From Monarcha castaneiventris obscurior (taxonomy: Eukaryota > Chordata > Aves > Passeriformes > Monarchidae): a stretch of 64,000 bases of DNA. Numbering within the stretch: position 1 is the first letter of the stretch; the number at the start of each line of letters is the position of its first letter. Below, piece by piece: positions 21,901-32,750 of the stretch. Below the pieces are notes generated by a model, which searched no databases, was not told the origin of the DNA, and was given only the letters and a program-made list of their open reading frames with translations. The position numbers were made by a program, and so were the translations under genes. Location: NCBI GenBank assembly GCA_026261815.1, contig JAMPIT010000354.1, positions 1,922,001-1,986,000 on the forward strand, in the 5' to 3' direction.

Positions 21901-23630
21901 TCCCAGGGGATCATGGGGGCACTGCTGGGCCCCGTGGAACCAAGGGGCCGCTGTGATTCTGAGAGGCCCCACGGATCCAAGGAGACCTTTGTGCTCCTGC
22001 AGGTCCTCATGGAATCACGGAGTCCACTGTGATACTGCAGGGCCCCACGGAACCAAGGGAACATGGAACAGCTCTGGCTGCCTTGGGCTCCTGGGGCCAC
22101 CTGACAGCTCTGGCTGACCTTGGCATGGCCAGGGCCGATTCTCACCTGCCCCTGCAGCGCTGGGGCTCTGTGCTTTCCTTCCTGTGGAACAGAATCATCC
22201 TTGTACTCCCGGCACAAATGGCCAAAATTGGGATTCTGCCTCCCAAATTCTGTCTATCCAAGAATTGCTCCTAGGGAAGAGCTGCCAGGACAGATGGGTC
22301 TGGCTGGCCCTGGCCTCCAGTGGCTCCTGCTCATCTCCCCCTGAAACACTGGGGCTCCGTGCTTTCCCTCCTATGGAAAAGAACCATCCTTCTTCTTCAG
22401 GCTGCCATGGCTGAAATTGGGATTTGGCCTCCCAAATTCTATCCAAGGATTGCTCCCAGACAGAAGTTGCTGGGACAGACGGTTCTGGCTGGCCTTGGTC
22501 TCCTGGGGGCCACCTCTCATCTGCCTTCAAAACATTGGGGCTCCCCCCTTTCCCTACAATTGAAAAGAACCATCATTCCTGTCCAGGCGCCCATGGCCAA
22601 AATTTGAATTCCACTTCCAAATTCCCATATATCCAAGGATTGTTCCCAGATGAAACCTTCCAGGACAGACAGCTCTGCCTGGCTTGGCCTCCCAGGAACC
22701 ACCTCTCATCTCCCTGCGAAACACGGGGGCTTTGTGCTTTTCTTCCTATGGAATTAAACATCTTTCATGTCCTGGTGTCCATGGCAAATATTGAGAATCC
22801 ACCTCCAAAATTCCCTGTATCGAAGGATTGTTCCAAGGCAAAAGCTGCCATGAGAGACAGGTCTGGCTGCCCTCGCCCATGGTGGCCACCTCTCATCTTC
22901 TTCCAAAACACCTGGACTTTGTGCTTCTCTTTCATATGGAAAAAACCCATCCTTCTCAGCAAAGCACCCATGGCCAAAATTGGGATTCCACCTTCCAAAT
23001 TCACAGTATCCAAGGATTACTGCCAGACAAAAGCTGCCATTACCATCAAGTCTGGCTAGCTTGGCCTCCTGAGGGCCAGATCTCACCTGCCTTCCAAACA
23101 CTGGGGCTCTGTGCTTTCCTTTTTATATAAAAGACTCGTCCTGCTGGTCCAGGCACAAATGGCCAAAACTGGGATTCCACCTCCCAAATTCCCTATATCC
23201 AAGGGCTGCTCCCAGACAAACCTGCCAGCACAGACAGATCTGGCTGGCCTTGGCCTCTGGTGGCTGTGTCTCATCTGCCCCTGAAACCCTGGGGCTCGGA
23301 GCTTCCCTTCCTCTGGAGACCACTGTGAGCCTGCGTGGCCTCGTGGAACACAGGGGCCATTGTGACACTGCAGGGCTGCTGGCACCAAGGGCACCATCGT
23401 GACCCTGTGGCCTTCCATGGAACCAAGGGGCCACGGTGGCACTGCTGGGCCCCAAAGAACCCAGGGGCCTTTGTGACCCTGCAGGGCCCCACGGAACCAC
23501 GGGAACATGGAACAGCTCTGGCTGCCTTGGGCTCCTGGGGCCACCTGACAGCTCCGGCTGAGCTTGGCATGGCCAGAGCTGCTTCTCATCTGCCCCTGCA
23601 GCGCTGGGGCTCTGTGCTTTCCTTCCTGTG
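21901..23630. repeat. 188-bp tandem array with flanking 147-bp direct duplication
   Basis: The anchor GGGGCT-(C/T)TGTGCTTTCC recurs at 22162, 22351, 22537, 22726, 22913, 23103 and 23291, a period of 186-190 bp over seven units. Each unit also has GCCAAAATTGGGATTCCACC-like and GCTGCCAGGACAGA-like phrases. On either side are shorter GGAACCAAGGGGCC units. A 147-bp segment (22041-22187) is repeated almost exactly at 23483-23630. No coding potential. Confidence 0.88.
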
Positions 23631-24209
23631 TGTGTTGGTTTTGCACGGCCTGGGTTTTGGTAGCAGGGGGGCCACAGAGGTGGCTCCTGTGAGAAGCTGC
23701 TGGAAGCTTCCACCATGTCCGGCAGAGCCAATCCCGATGGCTCTGAAGATGGACATGCTGCTGGGAGGACTGCTGCTCGTGAGATTGGAGCCACGTCAGA
23801 GACGTTCACGGAGAACTGTCTCCTGTGGGAAGGGACCCCACGGTCTCACAGGGGAACAACTCCTCTCCCTGAGCAGCGGGAGAAGCCACAGGAGATGAAC
23901 TGACCATAATCCCCATTCCCTGTCTCCTGCGCCATCGGTGGGAAGGATGGAGGGGTGGGTGGAGGTGTTTTCAAAGTTCTTATTTCACTTCTCATTATCC
24001 TGCTCTGATTTTGTTATTAATGAATTCACTTTATATCTGTAAGTTGAGCCTGTTCTGCCCAGGACAGTGTTGGATGAGGGATCTCTCCTGGTCCTTATCT
24101 CAACCCATGAACCCTTTGTTGTATTTTCTCTCTCCTGTCCAGCTGTGGACAGGAGTGAGAGAGCAGCTTTGGTGGCTGCCTGGAGTCCAGCCAGCATCAA
24201 CCCACTACA
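23631..24209 (+). mobile_element. Solo LTR, passerine ERVL-like type
   Basis: Starts TGTGTTGGTTTTGCACGGCC and ends CATCAACCCACTACA, the terminal sequences I associate with a common songbird ERVL-family LTR (TguLTR5 type; from memory). It interrupts the end of the second 147-bp duplicate exactly after CCTTCCTGTG. No matching right-hand duplication was found, so the right flank may have been altered. Confidence 0.75.
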
Positions 24210-25167
24210 GACCTGAACAAAAAAATCCCTGGGCAATGATTCCCCTGTGATCTAAAGACCCCACCCCTCCCACGACAGCCCCGTCCCACAGAAATGTCAG
24301 CCACTGAGCCTCTCGCTCTCCACGGCTTCACAGCTTTGGTACCCAGGGGTTGCCACGGGGTCCCCATCGCCCCTCTGAGCTGGGTTTGGGTGGGGTTTTG
24401 GTGGGTCTGCAGTCCCTGTTGTAATGTGGTTGTCCCAGGTCACAGACCACGATCTCTGGGCTGCCCACTCTGGGTATTTATTTTTGAGTCACATTTAAGC
24501 TCCAGCTTTGTCCATTCTATTATTCATGTTCAGATTCTCAGCTCCAGGACTTGCTGTGATCCACCTATGACCCACATCCCAGGGCCATAAAATTCTGAAA
24601 AACTTCACTGATCAGCCCAGCAATCCCAGCCACTGTTGTCTACTTTTAAATAATACAAAACTGTCAACCCCCACTGTGGTCACAGGACAGCCAGAGAGCA
24701 GGACAGCACCGCAGCAGCCAGAGCTGAGGGCTCACACAGGGACAGAAGGACAGTGTGGAAGGATAAACAGAGCAGCTCAGAAAGCACTGGGTGCTGCTGC
24801 TCCCTGGCACTGCTGCTGTGCTGGGACTCAGTTTCTCTCCCCCTCTGCACATGGGCACTGCCCTGCCAGATCCAGATGAGCTTTGAAAGGAAGGATTTTT
24901 GACAAACAAGTTGCTGCAGGATCCTTTATTTTGCTAAAGTGCCCAGAGGAGGTGATTCCTCATTTACATTGTCACTGGGTAAATTTGACGTGTAAGCAAT
25001 GAATTATAAATAGGAAGAATAATCCCAGTAATGGGACGATAATGGGATAAATAAAGTTTAATTGTGCATGACATTAACACAAAATGAAAAAGGAAACCCT
25101 GCACACACACAACCACTATGAAAAACTTGAAAAGACAGGCTGGGCCTGCAATGAGTTACACTGCAGG
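24210..25167. other. 3' flank of the olfactory receptor gene
   Basis: No gene recognised. AT-rich stretches near 24600-24660 and 24960-25070. AATAAA near 25050 lies on the plus strand and is not for the receptor, which runs on the minus strand. Confidence 0.5.
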
Positions 25168-26124
25168 CTATGGAGAACAAAACCAGCACTTTATTGCTTC
25201 TGAAAAGCATCCAGTCATCATTTTCTTCAGGGCATCCTTGAGCTCCTGGTTCCTCAGGCTGTAGATGAGGGGGTTCAGGGCTGGAGGCACCACCGAGTAC
25301 AAAACTGACAGTGCCAGATCCAGGGATGGGGATGAGATCGAGGGGGGCTTCAGGTAGGCAAATGCACCAGTGCTGAGGAACAGGGAGACTACAGCCAGGT
25401 GAGGGAGGCACGTGGAAAAGGCTTTGTGCCGTCCCTGCTCAGAGGGGATCCTCAGGACAACCCTGAAGATCTGCACATAGGAGAAAACAATGAACACAAA
25501 ACAGCCAAGTGCTAAGGAAATGGAAAACACAATGAGCCCAAGTTCTCTGAGGTTGGATTTGGAGCAGGAGAGCTTGAGGATGTGTGGGATTTCACAGAAG
25601 AACTGGCCCAGGGCATTGCCCTGGCACAGGGGCAGCGAAAATGTATTGGCTGTGTGCATCACAGCATAGAGAAAGGCACAGGCCCAGGCAGCTGCCGCCA
25701 TGTGGGCACAAGCTCTGCTGCCCAGGAGGGTCCTGTAGTGCAGGGGTTTGCAGATGGACACGTAGCGGTCGTAGCACATGATGGTCAGGAGGGAAAAGTC
25801 TGCTCCAACAAAGAAGACAAACATAAATAGCTGAGCAGCACATCCTGCGTAGGAGATGTGCCTGGTGCCCCAGAGGGAATTGTGCATGGCTTTGGGCACA
25901 GTGGTGCAGATGCAGCCCAGGTCGGTGAGGGCCAGGTTGAGCAGGAAGAAGAACATGGGGGTGTGCAGGTGCTGGCCGCAGGCTACGGCGCTGATGATGA
26001 GGCCGTTGCCCAGGAGGGCAGCCAGGGAGATGCCCAGCAAGAGGCAGAAGTGCAGGAGCTGCAGCTGCTGCGTGTCTGCCAATGCCAGCAGGAGGAAGTG
26101 GCTGATGGAGCTGCTGTTGGACAT
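25168..26124 (-). CDS. Olfactory receptor, family 14-like, intact
   Basis: A 318-residue seven-transmembrane GPCR. I chose the ATG at 26124 because it gives the usual length and N-terminus (MSNSSSISHFLLLAL, with an N-x-S glycosylation site) and has a good context (GAAGAAATGT); the frame extends upstream to 26331 without family features. Landmarks in order: TM1 LLGNGLIISAV, LHTPMFFFLLNLALTDLG before TM3, MCYDRYVSICKPLHY at the end of TM3, paired loop cysteines, KAFSTCLPHLAVVSLF at TM6, PALNPLIYSLRN at TM7. The whole matches class II (tetrapod) receptors of family 14, greatly expanded in birds. It would couple odorant binding to G-olf in olfactory neurons; the ligand is unknown. No stops or frameshifts. 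It is the only clearly intact host gene here. Confidence 0.95.
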   Translation of the reverse strand: MSNSSSISHFLLLALADTQQLQLLHFCLLLGISLAALLGNGLIISAVACGQHLHTPMFFFLLNLALTDLGCICTTVPKAMHNSLWGTRHISYAGCAAQLFMFVFFVGADFSLLTIMCYDRYVSICKPLHYRTLLGSRACAHMAAAAWACAFLYAVMHTANTFSLPLCQGNALGQFFCEIPHILKLSCSKSNLRELGLIVFSISLALGCFVFIVFSYVQIFRVVLRIPSEQGRHKAFSTCLPHLAVVSLFLSTGAFAYLKPPSISSPSLDLALSVLYSVVPPALNPLIYSLRNQELKDALKKMMTGCFSEAIKCWFCSP

Positions 26125-26460
26125 TTCTTCACTCCAGGTGTTTTGGGCTGTTGAAAGAAGGCATTGACAAGCTGGGACAGATTCCCCCGAGTCAATCCTA
26201 TGCTGCTTTCTTAGGAATTCCTGCATCTCTTCGTACATCTCTTCCTGGGGAGGATCTTTGCTAAGTCTTTTATTTTTGAGCACAGGTTTGTGCCGCTGCC
26301 TCATCTTCAGCATTGCTCTCAGCCTGAACACTGTGGGCCCAGAGGGAATTCAGGGCTCCCTGGGCCCCACTGCTGCTCCCCACTCAGGTGCCTTTTGCTC
26401 ATTACACCTCCCTCAATTTCAGGGTGATCACACTTAAATTGTGCTTGAAAAATAAAGTGA
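26125..26460. other. 5' flank of the olfactory receptor
   Basis: The minus frame stays open to 26331. A TTCTTAG near 26210 and CAACAG near 26154 on the minus strand could be acceptors for a 5' non-coding exon, which is usual for OR genes. Nothing else seen. Confidence 0.45.
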
Positions 26461-26466
26461 CTTTTT

Positions 26467-26780
26467 TAATACTTATTAAAATAAGTATTTAGTCAGTGGC
26501 AAAGAGGCAGGAAGGGAATCTGCGTGCCATTCCGGCAAGAGCATTTTATTGCATGCTCACTGCCAAAGGCTACAGAGGCAAATACACAGAACATTGCTGG
26601 CTCAGGCCAGGGGAAAGGTGGATCAGGGAGCGGGAACCAATGGGAAAGCTTTGGAGGAGTGACCAGGCTGACAGACACCCGCGGAATCCAAACCGGGACC
26701 GGCCATCCCAAGGAGCAGTCCACCTCAGGGGGGAGACCCTCCGGCCCCCCCCGCACAATGTAAGTTCCCGGGTCACCACA
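26467..26780 (-). repeat. ERV-E 3' LTR
   Basis: On the minus strand it runs TGTGGTGACCC... to ...AAGTATTA (314 bp). The purine-rich AAAAAAGGAGCAGT just upstream (minus strand) is the likely polypurine tract. It matches 29719-30035 almost throughout. Confidence 0.9.
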
Positions 26781-26829
26781 ACTGCTCCTTTTTTGTATTA
26801 GACTAAGAGGCCTCCCCCAGGGATCCCAA

Positions 26830-27110
26830 AACCCAGCATCCCAAAAACTTAACATGTACAGAACAACAATTATCAGAATCACCCAAAGCTCAATGTCTCA
26901 ACAACCCAAATATACATAATCAGAAACACCCCCAACCCAGTGTCCCAACAAGTCCTCAAATCTTTCAGATGATTTTCTTTCTGCATGCTGGATGATCTCA
27001 TAGGCAGAGGTGAGGTTGAAGCAGCACAGTTCTTTCTGGGCTGTGGCAGAGTTCAAGCACACCTGCAGGTGGTACCAGGAGCATTCAGAGGACAGTAGGG
27101 TGATAGGTGT
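26830..27110 (-). pseudogene. ERV-E env transmembrane-subunit tail, remnant
   Basis: The minus strand reads ERFEDLLGHWVGGVSDYVYL, then, after a stop, IELWVILIIVVLYML: an ectodomain end and a hydrophobic anchor just before the polypurine tract and 3' LTR, where an env C-terminus belongs. There is one in-frame stop and no upstream env. Assignment is by position and hydrophobic pattern only. Confidence 0.5.
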
Positions 27111-27318
27111 TGGGTACTGGGCATCATGATGATGAGTGCGGGCACAGGCTCTGGCAGTTGCTTCTGTTGGGATTCAAACAGAGTTAAAATTTTGCAATTT
27201 TCAAATGGAGGGGGGCCTTTCCCTTCTCCCCTCTCCCAAGGGTTTGGGGAAAGGGAATGGCATAAGGGTTACAGGGATATGGTAACCCGTGGCTAGGGAA
27301 AAGCCTAGCAGAGGGGCA

Positions 27319-28104
27319 TTAGTAGGGAACATTAACTGTTTGGGAAGTAACAGAATAGGGTAGGATCTGGGGAGACACCACAGGTGTCCAACTCAGCCTT
27401 TCGCAGTCTCGTTTGCAGTTCTGGTTCTCGGGACTGTGTGTGTCTGTTTCTGTTGCGGTCATCGATGCTGGCTTGCGTCGTCTTCGCTTCCAGGCGATAG
27501 ATGTTTCATCTTTTGACTGCACTTTGTTCTTCTTGATTGGTGTTATGTCTGCAGCAACGATGTTTGCTGGGCTGGTGCAGTTCTTCTCTGGCAGCTTCCA
27601 GGTGTCATCTGTGGCTTTTGGCTTTTTCACTTCAGTCTTTTGGTCCTTAAACTCAGTAGCAGAATCTGAAAAGTCACTGTTTTGCTCCTTTGGCTGCTGT
27701 TTTGCATCCTCTGGCCGTGCCTGCCAGCTGCTCAGGTTTACTGCTTCCCCTACAATGCTTTCGCAGCTTTCTGGGGATAGTTCGAGTCCTACAGCCTGGC
27801 TCCTGCAACCCCCTTTCTTTTTCTGCTGTTCATGCAGCACAGGAGCAGGGGATGCGGGCAGAGCCGGGGCTGAGGTGAAAGGCAGCACTTGGGCAGGGTT
27901 CTCGCAGCTGGAGCAGGGCGGCGGCAGCAGCTCGGTAGCCTCAGGGCATTTGCGAAGCCGCGGCGGAGCCGGCAGAGGCCGGGCGTGGCCCCGCAGTGCC
28001 GCAGCTGCGGGGAAGCGGCCGGGGCCGGCCGGCACATTTGGGACAGAGCGTCTCTCTAGGAGCTGGCTCCAGCTCGCTGCCACACCGGGGGGAGCTAAGT
28101 CCAC
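27319..28104 (-). pseudogene. ERV-E internal open frame after gag, unassigned
   Basis: In the same minus frame as the gag-like frame upstream but separated by stops at 28141 and about 28110. It has a proline/alanine-rich first half and a charged second half (TATETDTHSPENQNCKRD). No capsid homology region or zinc knuckle is visible, so I cannot assign it beyond retroviral internal sequence, perhaps a gag spacer. The long plus-strand frame 27413-28906 is its antisense. Confidence 0.45.
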
Positions 28105-28140
28105 GATGTTAAAAACAAGAGAGAACTGTCCTTTTAACTT

Positions 28141-29427
28141 TCACACCACATGGCTGGCCGGGGCGAGGCGCACCGAGCGCAGGGTCCAGTCTCGGGCCGG
28201 CTGCATGGCCGGCCTGGGCGAGCCCTCGCCTCGGCTAAGAGCCAGGCACGAACTGGCGGGGGGTCGCCGGCGGGCACAGCCGCATCGGCGACGGGGGAGG
28301 AACGCTTTGCCGGGGCTTTCGGGAACGGCGGGGCGGGCGGCCCGTCGGGGCTGCCGCGGGGGAGGAGAGCTCTGCAGCCGATCAGCAGCCCGAAGGGGTC
28401 TGGGCTGGCCACGCTGCGTGCTGCTCGGGAGACTGAAAGCGGCGGGGCCAGGCTTCTTGACCTGCCACACTCGCTGCTGCTTTTTCAGTCTGTGTTCTAA
28501 AGATACTAGATACCCCCTGTTTCTAGTATCGTCAGGCTGTTTCAAGCCTCTTAGGGAGTCCTTAAATTCCGCTTTTTTCTGCGGCTGCAAGTCCTCGGGG
28601 CTTATGTTAAAGCTCCTGCGAGGCTGCTGGGGAGAGTCTGGGATACAGGAGGGAGAGGCAGTGTCCACGGCTCGCAGGGGACTCCCGATGGAGGGAGAGG
28701 GACTCGATGCGATGCGAATCGATGCGAGGGAGGGGCCCGGGACGGAGCGGGGGCCGGGCGCGGTAACGGGAGCGGGAGCAGGAACAGGAGGGGGGGCGCG
28801 CGCGGGCCGGAAGCCCGCCACTGTGGCCGCAGGCGCCACGTGGTGTCCACCATCTTGGATGAGGGAAGCGGAGCTGGCAAAATTAAAATTAAAAATTACA
28901 CCTTGAATTGCGGTTTGGGCCATGCTGCTATCGCGATCTTGGAACAAATCTGGAGCAGCAATAACCGGGGAGGTGGATACAGGAAAGGGGGTTGGGATAG
29001 AGCTGGAGGTAGTTTGGCCTTCACTACCCCTGGCAGGGGACAAAGGAGACCGGGAGGCGGCAGGGAGACGATAGCAGCCCTGTGCACTTTGGCAGACTCC
29101 ATCTCCGGGTTTCCTTTGAATTAGGACAGAGGGAGTAGGAACACAGGGGAAGGAAAGCGGCAGAGGGTTTTTTACACTGGGATTAACATTTTTAAATCGT
29201 TTTACAAAATTATCAATGGCTTTTGCTAACTTATAAAGCAGATACCCTCTTCCAGACATAAACAACCATCTTACAAAGCGTTTTAAATACTCGATTAGCC
29301 ATTGCTTGAATAACCATTGAATAAAATGTTTTAAACCCTCCCTGGTATAACGAAAATTCTCACGAACAAGGGCTCTCAAAACTGGGAAAAAAGCTTCCCG
29401 GAGGAGATGAGAAAATTCTGTTCCCAT
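28141..29427 (-). pseudogene. ERV-E gag-like frame (matrix and proline-rich region)
   Basis: The start at 29427 (MGTEFSHLLREAFFPVLRAL) carries a glycine at position 2 that could be myristoylated, and follows the PBS by 270 bp. A helical, basic matrix-like region of about 100 residues is followed by a long proline/serine/alanine-rich part; no capsid or nucleocapsid is recognisable before the stop at 28141. In intact class II viruses Gag assembles the particle at the membrane; this copy lacks the parts needed. The frame extends 18 codons upstream of this ATG, which is less likely to be used. Confidence 0.6.
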
Positions 29428-29698
29428 CTCCCTTCTCTTCCCAACCTCGAGGTAAAAGAAATTTAAAAGAAAAGGATACAAAGGTGACCCATATTACCTT
29501 TGGGGTCAAATAAAAGTCTCGAGGGTGGTCCACTGACTCAGACCAGTCTTCTCTTTGCGTAGAAGGTTGTTGGTCTTCCCCACCGAGCCGCTGATAAAAC
29601 TCAGAGGTTTCTCTGGGTTAATGGCTGCTCCGAAAGGCGACTTTAAGTCCAGCGAGGAAGCTCTGCTGGAGACACTCTCCAGGGACGGCTCGAGGCCA

Positions 29699-29716
29699 TC
29701 TCACGTTGGGGCGCCA
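29699..29716 (-). other. ERV-E primer-binding site, tRNA-Lys-like
   Basis: Minus strand TGGCGCCCCAACGTGAGA, two bases after the 5' LTR. It resembles the tRNA-Lys(1,2) PBS TGGCGCCCAACGTGGGGC with one extra C and changes at the end. Confidence 0.75.
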
Positions 29717-29718
29717 TT

Positions 29719-30035
29719 TAATACTTATTAAAATAAGTATTTAGTCAGTGGCAAAGAGGCAGGAAGGGAATCTGCGTGCCATTCCGGCAAGAGCATTTTA
29801 TTGCATGCTCACTGCCAAAGGCTACAGAGGCAAATACACAGAACATTGCTGGCTCAGGCCAGGGGAAAGGTGGATCAGGGAGCAGGAACCAATGGGAAAG
29901 CTTTGGAGGAGTGACCAGGCTGACAGACACCCGCGGAATCCAAACCGGGACCGGCCATCCCAAGGAGCAGTCCACCTCGGGGGGGGAGACCCTCCGGCCC
30001 CCCCCCCGCACAATGTAAGTTCCTGGGCCACCACA
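29719..30035 (-). repeat. ERV-E 5' LTR
   Basis: 317 bp, minus strand TGTGGTGGCCC... to ...AAGTATTA. Differs from the 3' LTR by a few substitutions and the length of a C/G run. Confidence 0.9.
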
Positions 30036-30041
30036 CTTTTT

Positions 30042-30944
30042 GAAGGCTCCAATTTCAAAACCATTTCTCTAAACCCTTCTCCCTTTCCCTGTGCAGCTAC
30101 GGTTGCTCTGGCTCTCTGCTGCCTGGAGTTGTCCCTCCTGGGAGCTGTTTCTCTGTACCCAAGGCTTGTCCCTGCCAGTGCTGCCAGAGCCCAGCCCAGC
30201 CCTGGGGGCTCAGCTCTGCCCTGCAGAGCCCTCCCAGCACAGGGCACTGCCCAGGGGCATCTCCCTGGCAGCAGGGCCTGAAGGGCAGCTCAGACAAAGG
30301 GAGATGCTGCAAGCCAAGGTGCTGCTGGTGCTGTCTGCAGGCAGGGGAGTGTGAGGAGGCACTTTCTGAGGGAGATCTGAGGCAGAGCTGCTGACCCCCA
30401 GTGTGGCAGTGCAGGAGTCTCAGTGACACAGACAAACCGGAGAGCCCCTTTCCCTTCCCTTGATGAGAAAGCTGAGAGCAGCCCTGGCCATGCAGCACCA
30501 TCTCCACAGCAGGAGGAATCTGCCCTGATGGGGGTCGCTCCTGCCACCTCCAACTTCTCCCCACTGCCCATGGGGAGCTGCCAGGCAGGCTGAGAGCTGC
30601 CCCTGGCAGGTGGCAGATCCCCTGGCCTGGCAAAGAGCCCTCAGGGCTGCAGGAGCTGCTCTGCAGGACAGCCCTGGGCAGCCCTGGCTGCTCCCCCACC
30701 TTCCCAGCCTACAGCTGGCCCTGGCAGCAGGAGCCGTCCTGCCCTGTCCCTCTGCCGGTGCCCAGGGCAGCCCCGCTCTGCAGCACATCCTCCCCCAAAG
30801 CAGGAACGGCAGCAGAGCCATCCTTACAGCCATGGCAGCCGTGCCATGGGGCAGCTCTAGAAGCTCCCTGCAGCCAGAGACTGTTGCCTTCTACTAGGAA
30901 GACAAAGTGACCTGGTTCAAGAAGCCAGCACGGCAGCTCGGCCT
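30042..30944. other. No gene recognised
   Basis: GC-moderate sequence with long incidental frames on both strands (30097-30699 minus) and no motif. Confidence 0.45.
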
Positions 30945-31236
30945 TGCCCGAGCTGCTCGGTCCATAGACACACAGACACCAGTATGGTGGATGGTCAAAT
31001 GGCGTTTATTATCTTATCTCATGAGGTTAAATAGTCAAGGGGGCTTCACTACGTCAGAAAAGGGGACGGTGGGATAGCTAGAGTTAGTAAGGAGTGGAAA
31101 ACTACTGGGGTTAGGAGGGGTTGCATACCTAGGGTGATTGCTTATCACAAAGGAATGAGGGGGAGGAAGGTTCCATGCTGCTTCTGCTTTCTGTCACATC
31201 ACGAGATCTTCCGTTCACCTGTCCCTATCTACCACA
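30945..31236 (-). mobile_element. Alpharetrovirus-like LTR, minus orientation
   Basis: On the minus strand it begins TGTGGTAGATAGGGACAGGT and carries AATAAACGCCATTTGACCAT then CCACCATACTGGTGTC. The phrase GCCATTT-ACCAT-CACCA is, from memory, the R region of avian leukosis-type LTRs. The U5-side end forms a hairpin (CAGCTCGG...CCGAGCTG) near 30935-30957; the exact left edge is uncertain. Confidence 0.65.
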
Positions 31237-31299
31237 AGAGACTCACTGTGTGCAACGCTCTGAAGATTTCTCCATGAATGAGTTCAGAGTTGTCCTTCC

Positions 31300-31750
31300 A
31301 GCTGCTTTACCCAGCTCTCTGCTTCACTCCTCCCAGGTACCTGCAGGCAGTGCCCTCAGCCCTGCTGGGCTGGCAGAAGAGCTGCTCCTCAGCAGAGCTG
31401 CCTCTTGGAAGCTCTTGTTGGTTGCCAGGAGCTTGAGAGTTCCCTCTGTGCCAGGAGCCCGGCCCAGCTCAGCAGCACAGACACAGCACAAGGACTTTCA
31501 TGACCCTCTCGGGCCTTGCTGCTGAGGCCCTCAACATCAGGCCCTCACAGGGACTTGCAAAAACCTCTCAAGAATTCAAGTCAAAATTGAACTCGAAAGT
31601 TTCTTGAAGTTTTAATGGGTCCCAGTGAGGGACAGGAGTGAGAAAGTGTCCCCAGGCTCCAGTCAGAGCAGAGAACTGGAGGCAGGGATGCCAGGTGGGG
31701 ACAAAGAGAAGCCAAGTCTTGGTGTCCTGGGGCACAGCAGCGTCTGTGCC
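31300..31750. repeat. Dispersed repeat, inverted relative at 58260-58690
   Basis: The reverse complement shares long phrases with 58260-58690, such as CCTTGTGCTGTGTCTGTGCT and TGACTGGA-CCTGGGGACACT. Not coding; identity unknown, perhaps an old LTR or segmental duplicate. Confidence 0.65.
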
Positions 31751-32311
31751 AGCAAGGGCTGTGAGGAGACACCTTGTGCTGAGGCCCTGGGGCCTCCTGG
31801 CACAGCCCCAGCAAGGCTGGGCACTGTCACCCCCTTGTGCTGCCCTCAGCATCCCCCCCACATCCCAGTGGCCTCAGGGATCTGCTGCAAGGAGTCCCTG
31901 GGGAGCCTTGCTCAGGAATGGCCCTGGGGGGCTCCTCAATGCTCCCAGGGACTGCAGCTTTTTCCAAGCACTTTGCCTTTGGCTTTTGCCTGGGACTCTC
32001 TGAGAGCTTCCTGCAATCCTGGCCTCCAATTATCTGCCCTAATGAGTCCCTGGAGATTCTTTGTCAGTAACAACACTCAGTGAGACTAATTCATACTTCA
32101 GGGTACTTCAGTTTTTTAAGGTACTTTCCACACTGACTCTCTGAGAAGTTTGTGTAATCATGGCCTCCAATTATCTCCTTTAACGAGTCCCTTGAGAGCT
32201 TTGCATTGACACTCAGTGGGGCTCATTAATGCTCTGAGATACTCAAGGTTTTGAAGGTACTTTGGATTTTCCTTCCCACACTGGGTCTCCGAGAGGTTTC
32301 TGTGCAATCAT
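31751..32311. other. No gene recognised; short internal repeats
   Basis: The phrases AATTATCTGCCCTAATGAGT and AATTATCTCCTTTAACGAGT recur about 135 bp apart (near 32027 and 32168), so this is a decayed tandem repeat. Confidence 0.5.
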
Positions 32312-32750
32312 TAATGCCTGAAGTGGCCCCCTAAAAAACAGAGAACAGACAAGAATAAGGGAATAAAGGTAGGTGTTTATTTGAAGTGCCTTCTAAGGTA
32401 CCCTGGGGAGTCCAGAGGCTACTGCCAAAATGGACCCCAAGATGGACTGCGGGTCACAAGTTCTTCACACTTTTAGAAGTTTGGTTCATTTCCATACCAG
32501 GGTTAATTCTCCATTTAAAGATTCATTCAGTGATGTAATTTTCCTAAGCTTTCCCCCCCTTTAGAGGCTTTTGGTTTATTCTTTTTGGGTCTAGGATAGT
32601 CTGAGTGTCCTTGGAGAGCAGGCCTGGAGAGGCTTTGTTATGTCTGCCTAGCATGAGAGAGCAGAAGTTAACAGGCTACAAGAAACTTCAGAGTTACACA
32701 CCAGGCAGTACAGGATTTGAAAAATATGCAAGTTAAAACCTAAGGCATCA
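32312..32750 (-). repeat. ERV-A family 3' LTR, minus orientation
   Basis: Minus strand TGATGCCTTAGGTTTTAACT... to ...CAGGCATTA, about 439 bp, homologous to the plus LTRs at 34495 and 36250. Preceded on the minus strand by AAAGAGGGGGAA, a polypurine tract, which identifies it as a 3' LTR. Confidence 0.85.

Larger units (their letters stand above)
26461..30041 (-). mobile_element. ERV-E: compact class II provirus, LTR to LTR, with target duplications
   Basis: Two near-identical LTRs flank 2.9 kb on the minus strand. CTTTTT at 26461-26466 and 30036-30041 is a 6-bp duplication, the size usual for class II (beta/alpha-like) ERVs. The interior holds a tRNA-Lys-type PBS, a gag-like frame and an env-tail remnant, but no protease, polymerase or integrase. 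It is therefore deleted and not autonomous. The LTR similarity suggests it is not very old. Confidence 0.9.

Noticed and set aside
23620..24245. Target-site duplication for the ERVL-like LTR
   Set aside because: I looked for copies of CTGTG or nearby bases at both ends; the right flank (GACCT) does not match, so none is claimed.
26496..26801. Repeated plus-strand frame MAKRQEGNLRAIPARAFYCM, also at 29748
   Set aside because: Lies in the two LTRs of ERV-E, antisense to their transcription; repeated only because the LTRs are.
27413..28906. 497-residue plus-strand frame
   Set aside because: Antisense of the ERV-E internal region, and it runs through low-complexity sequence.
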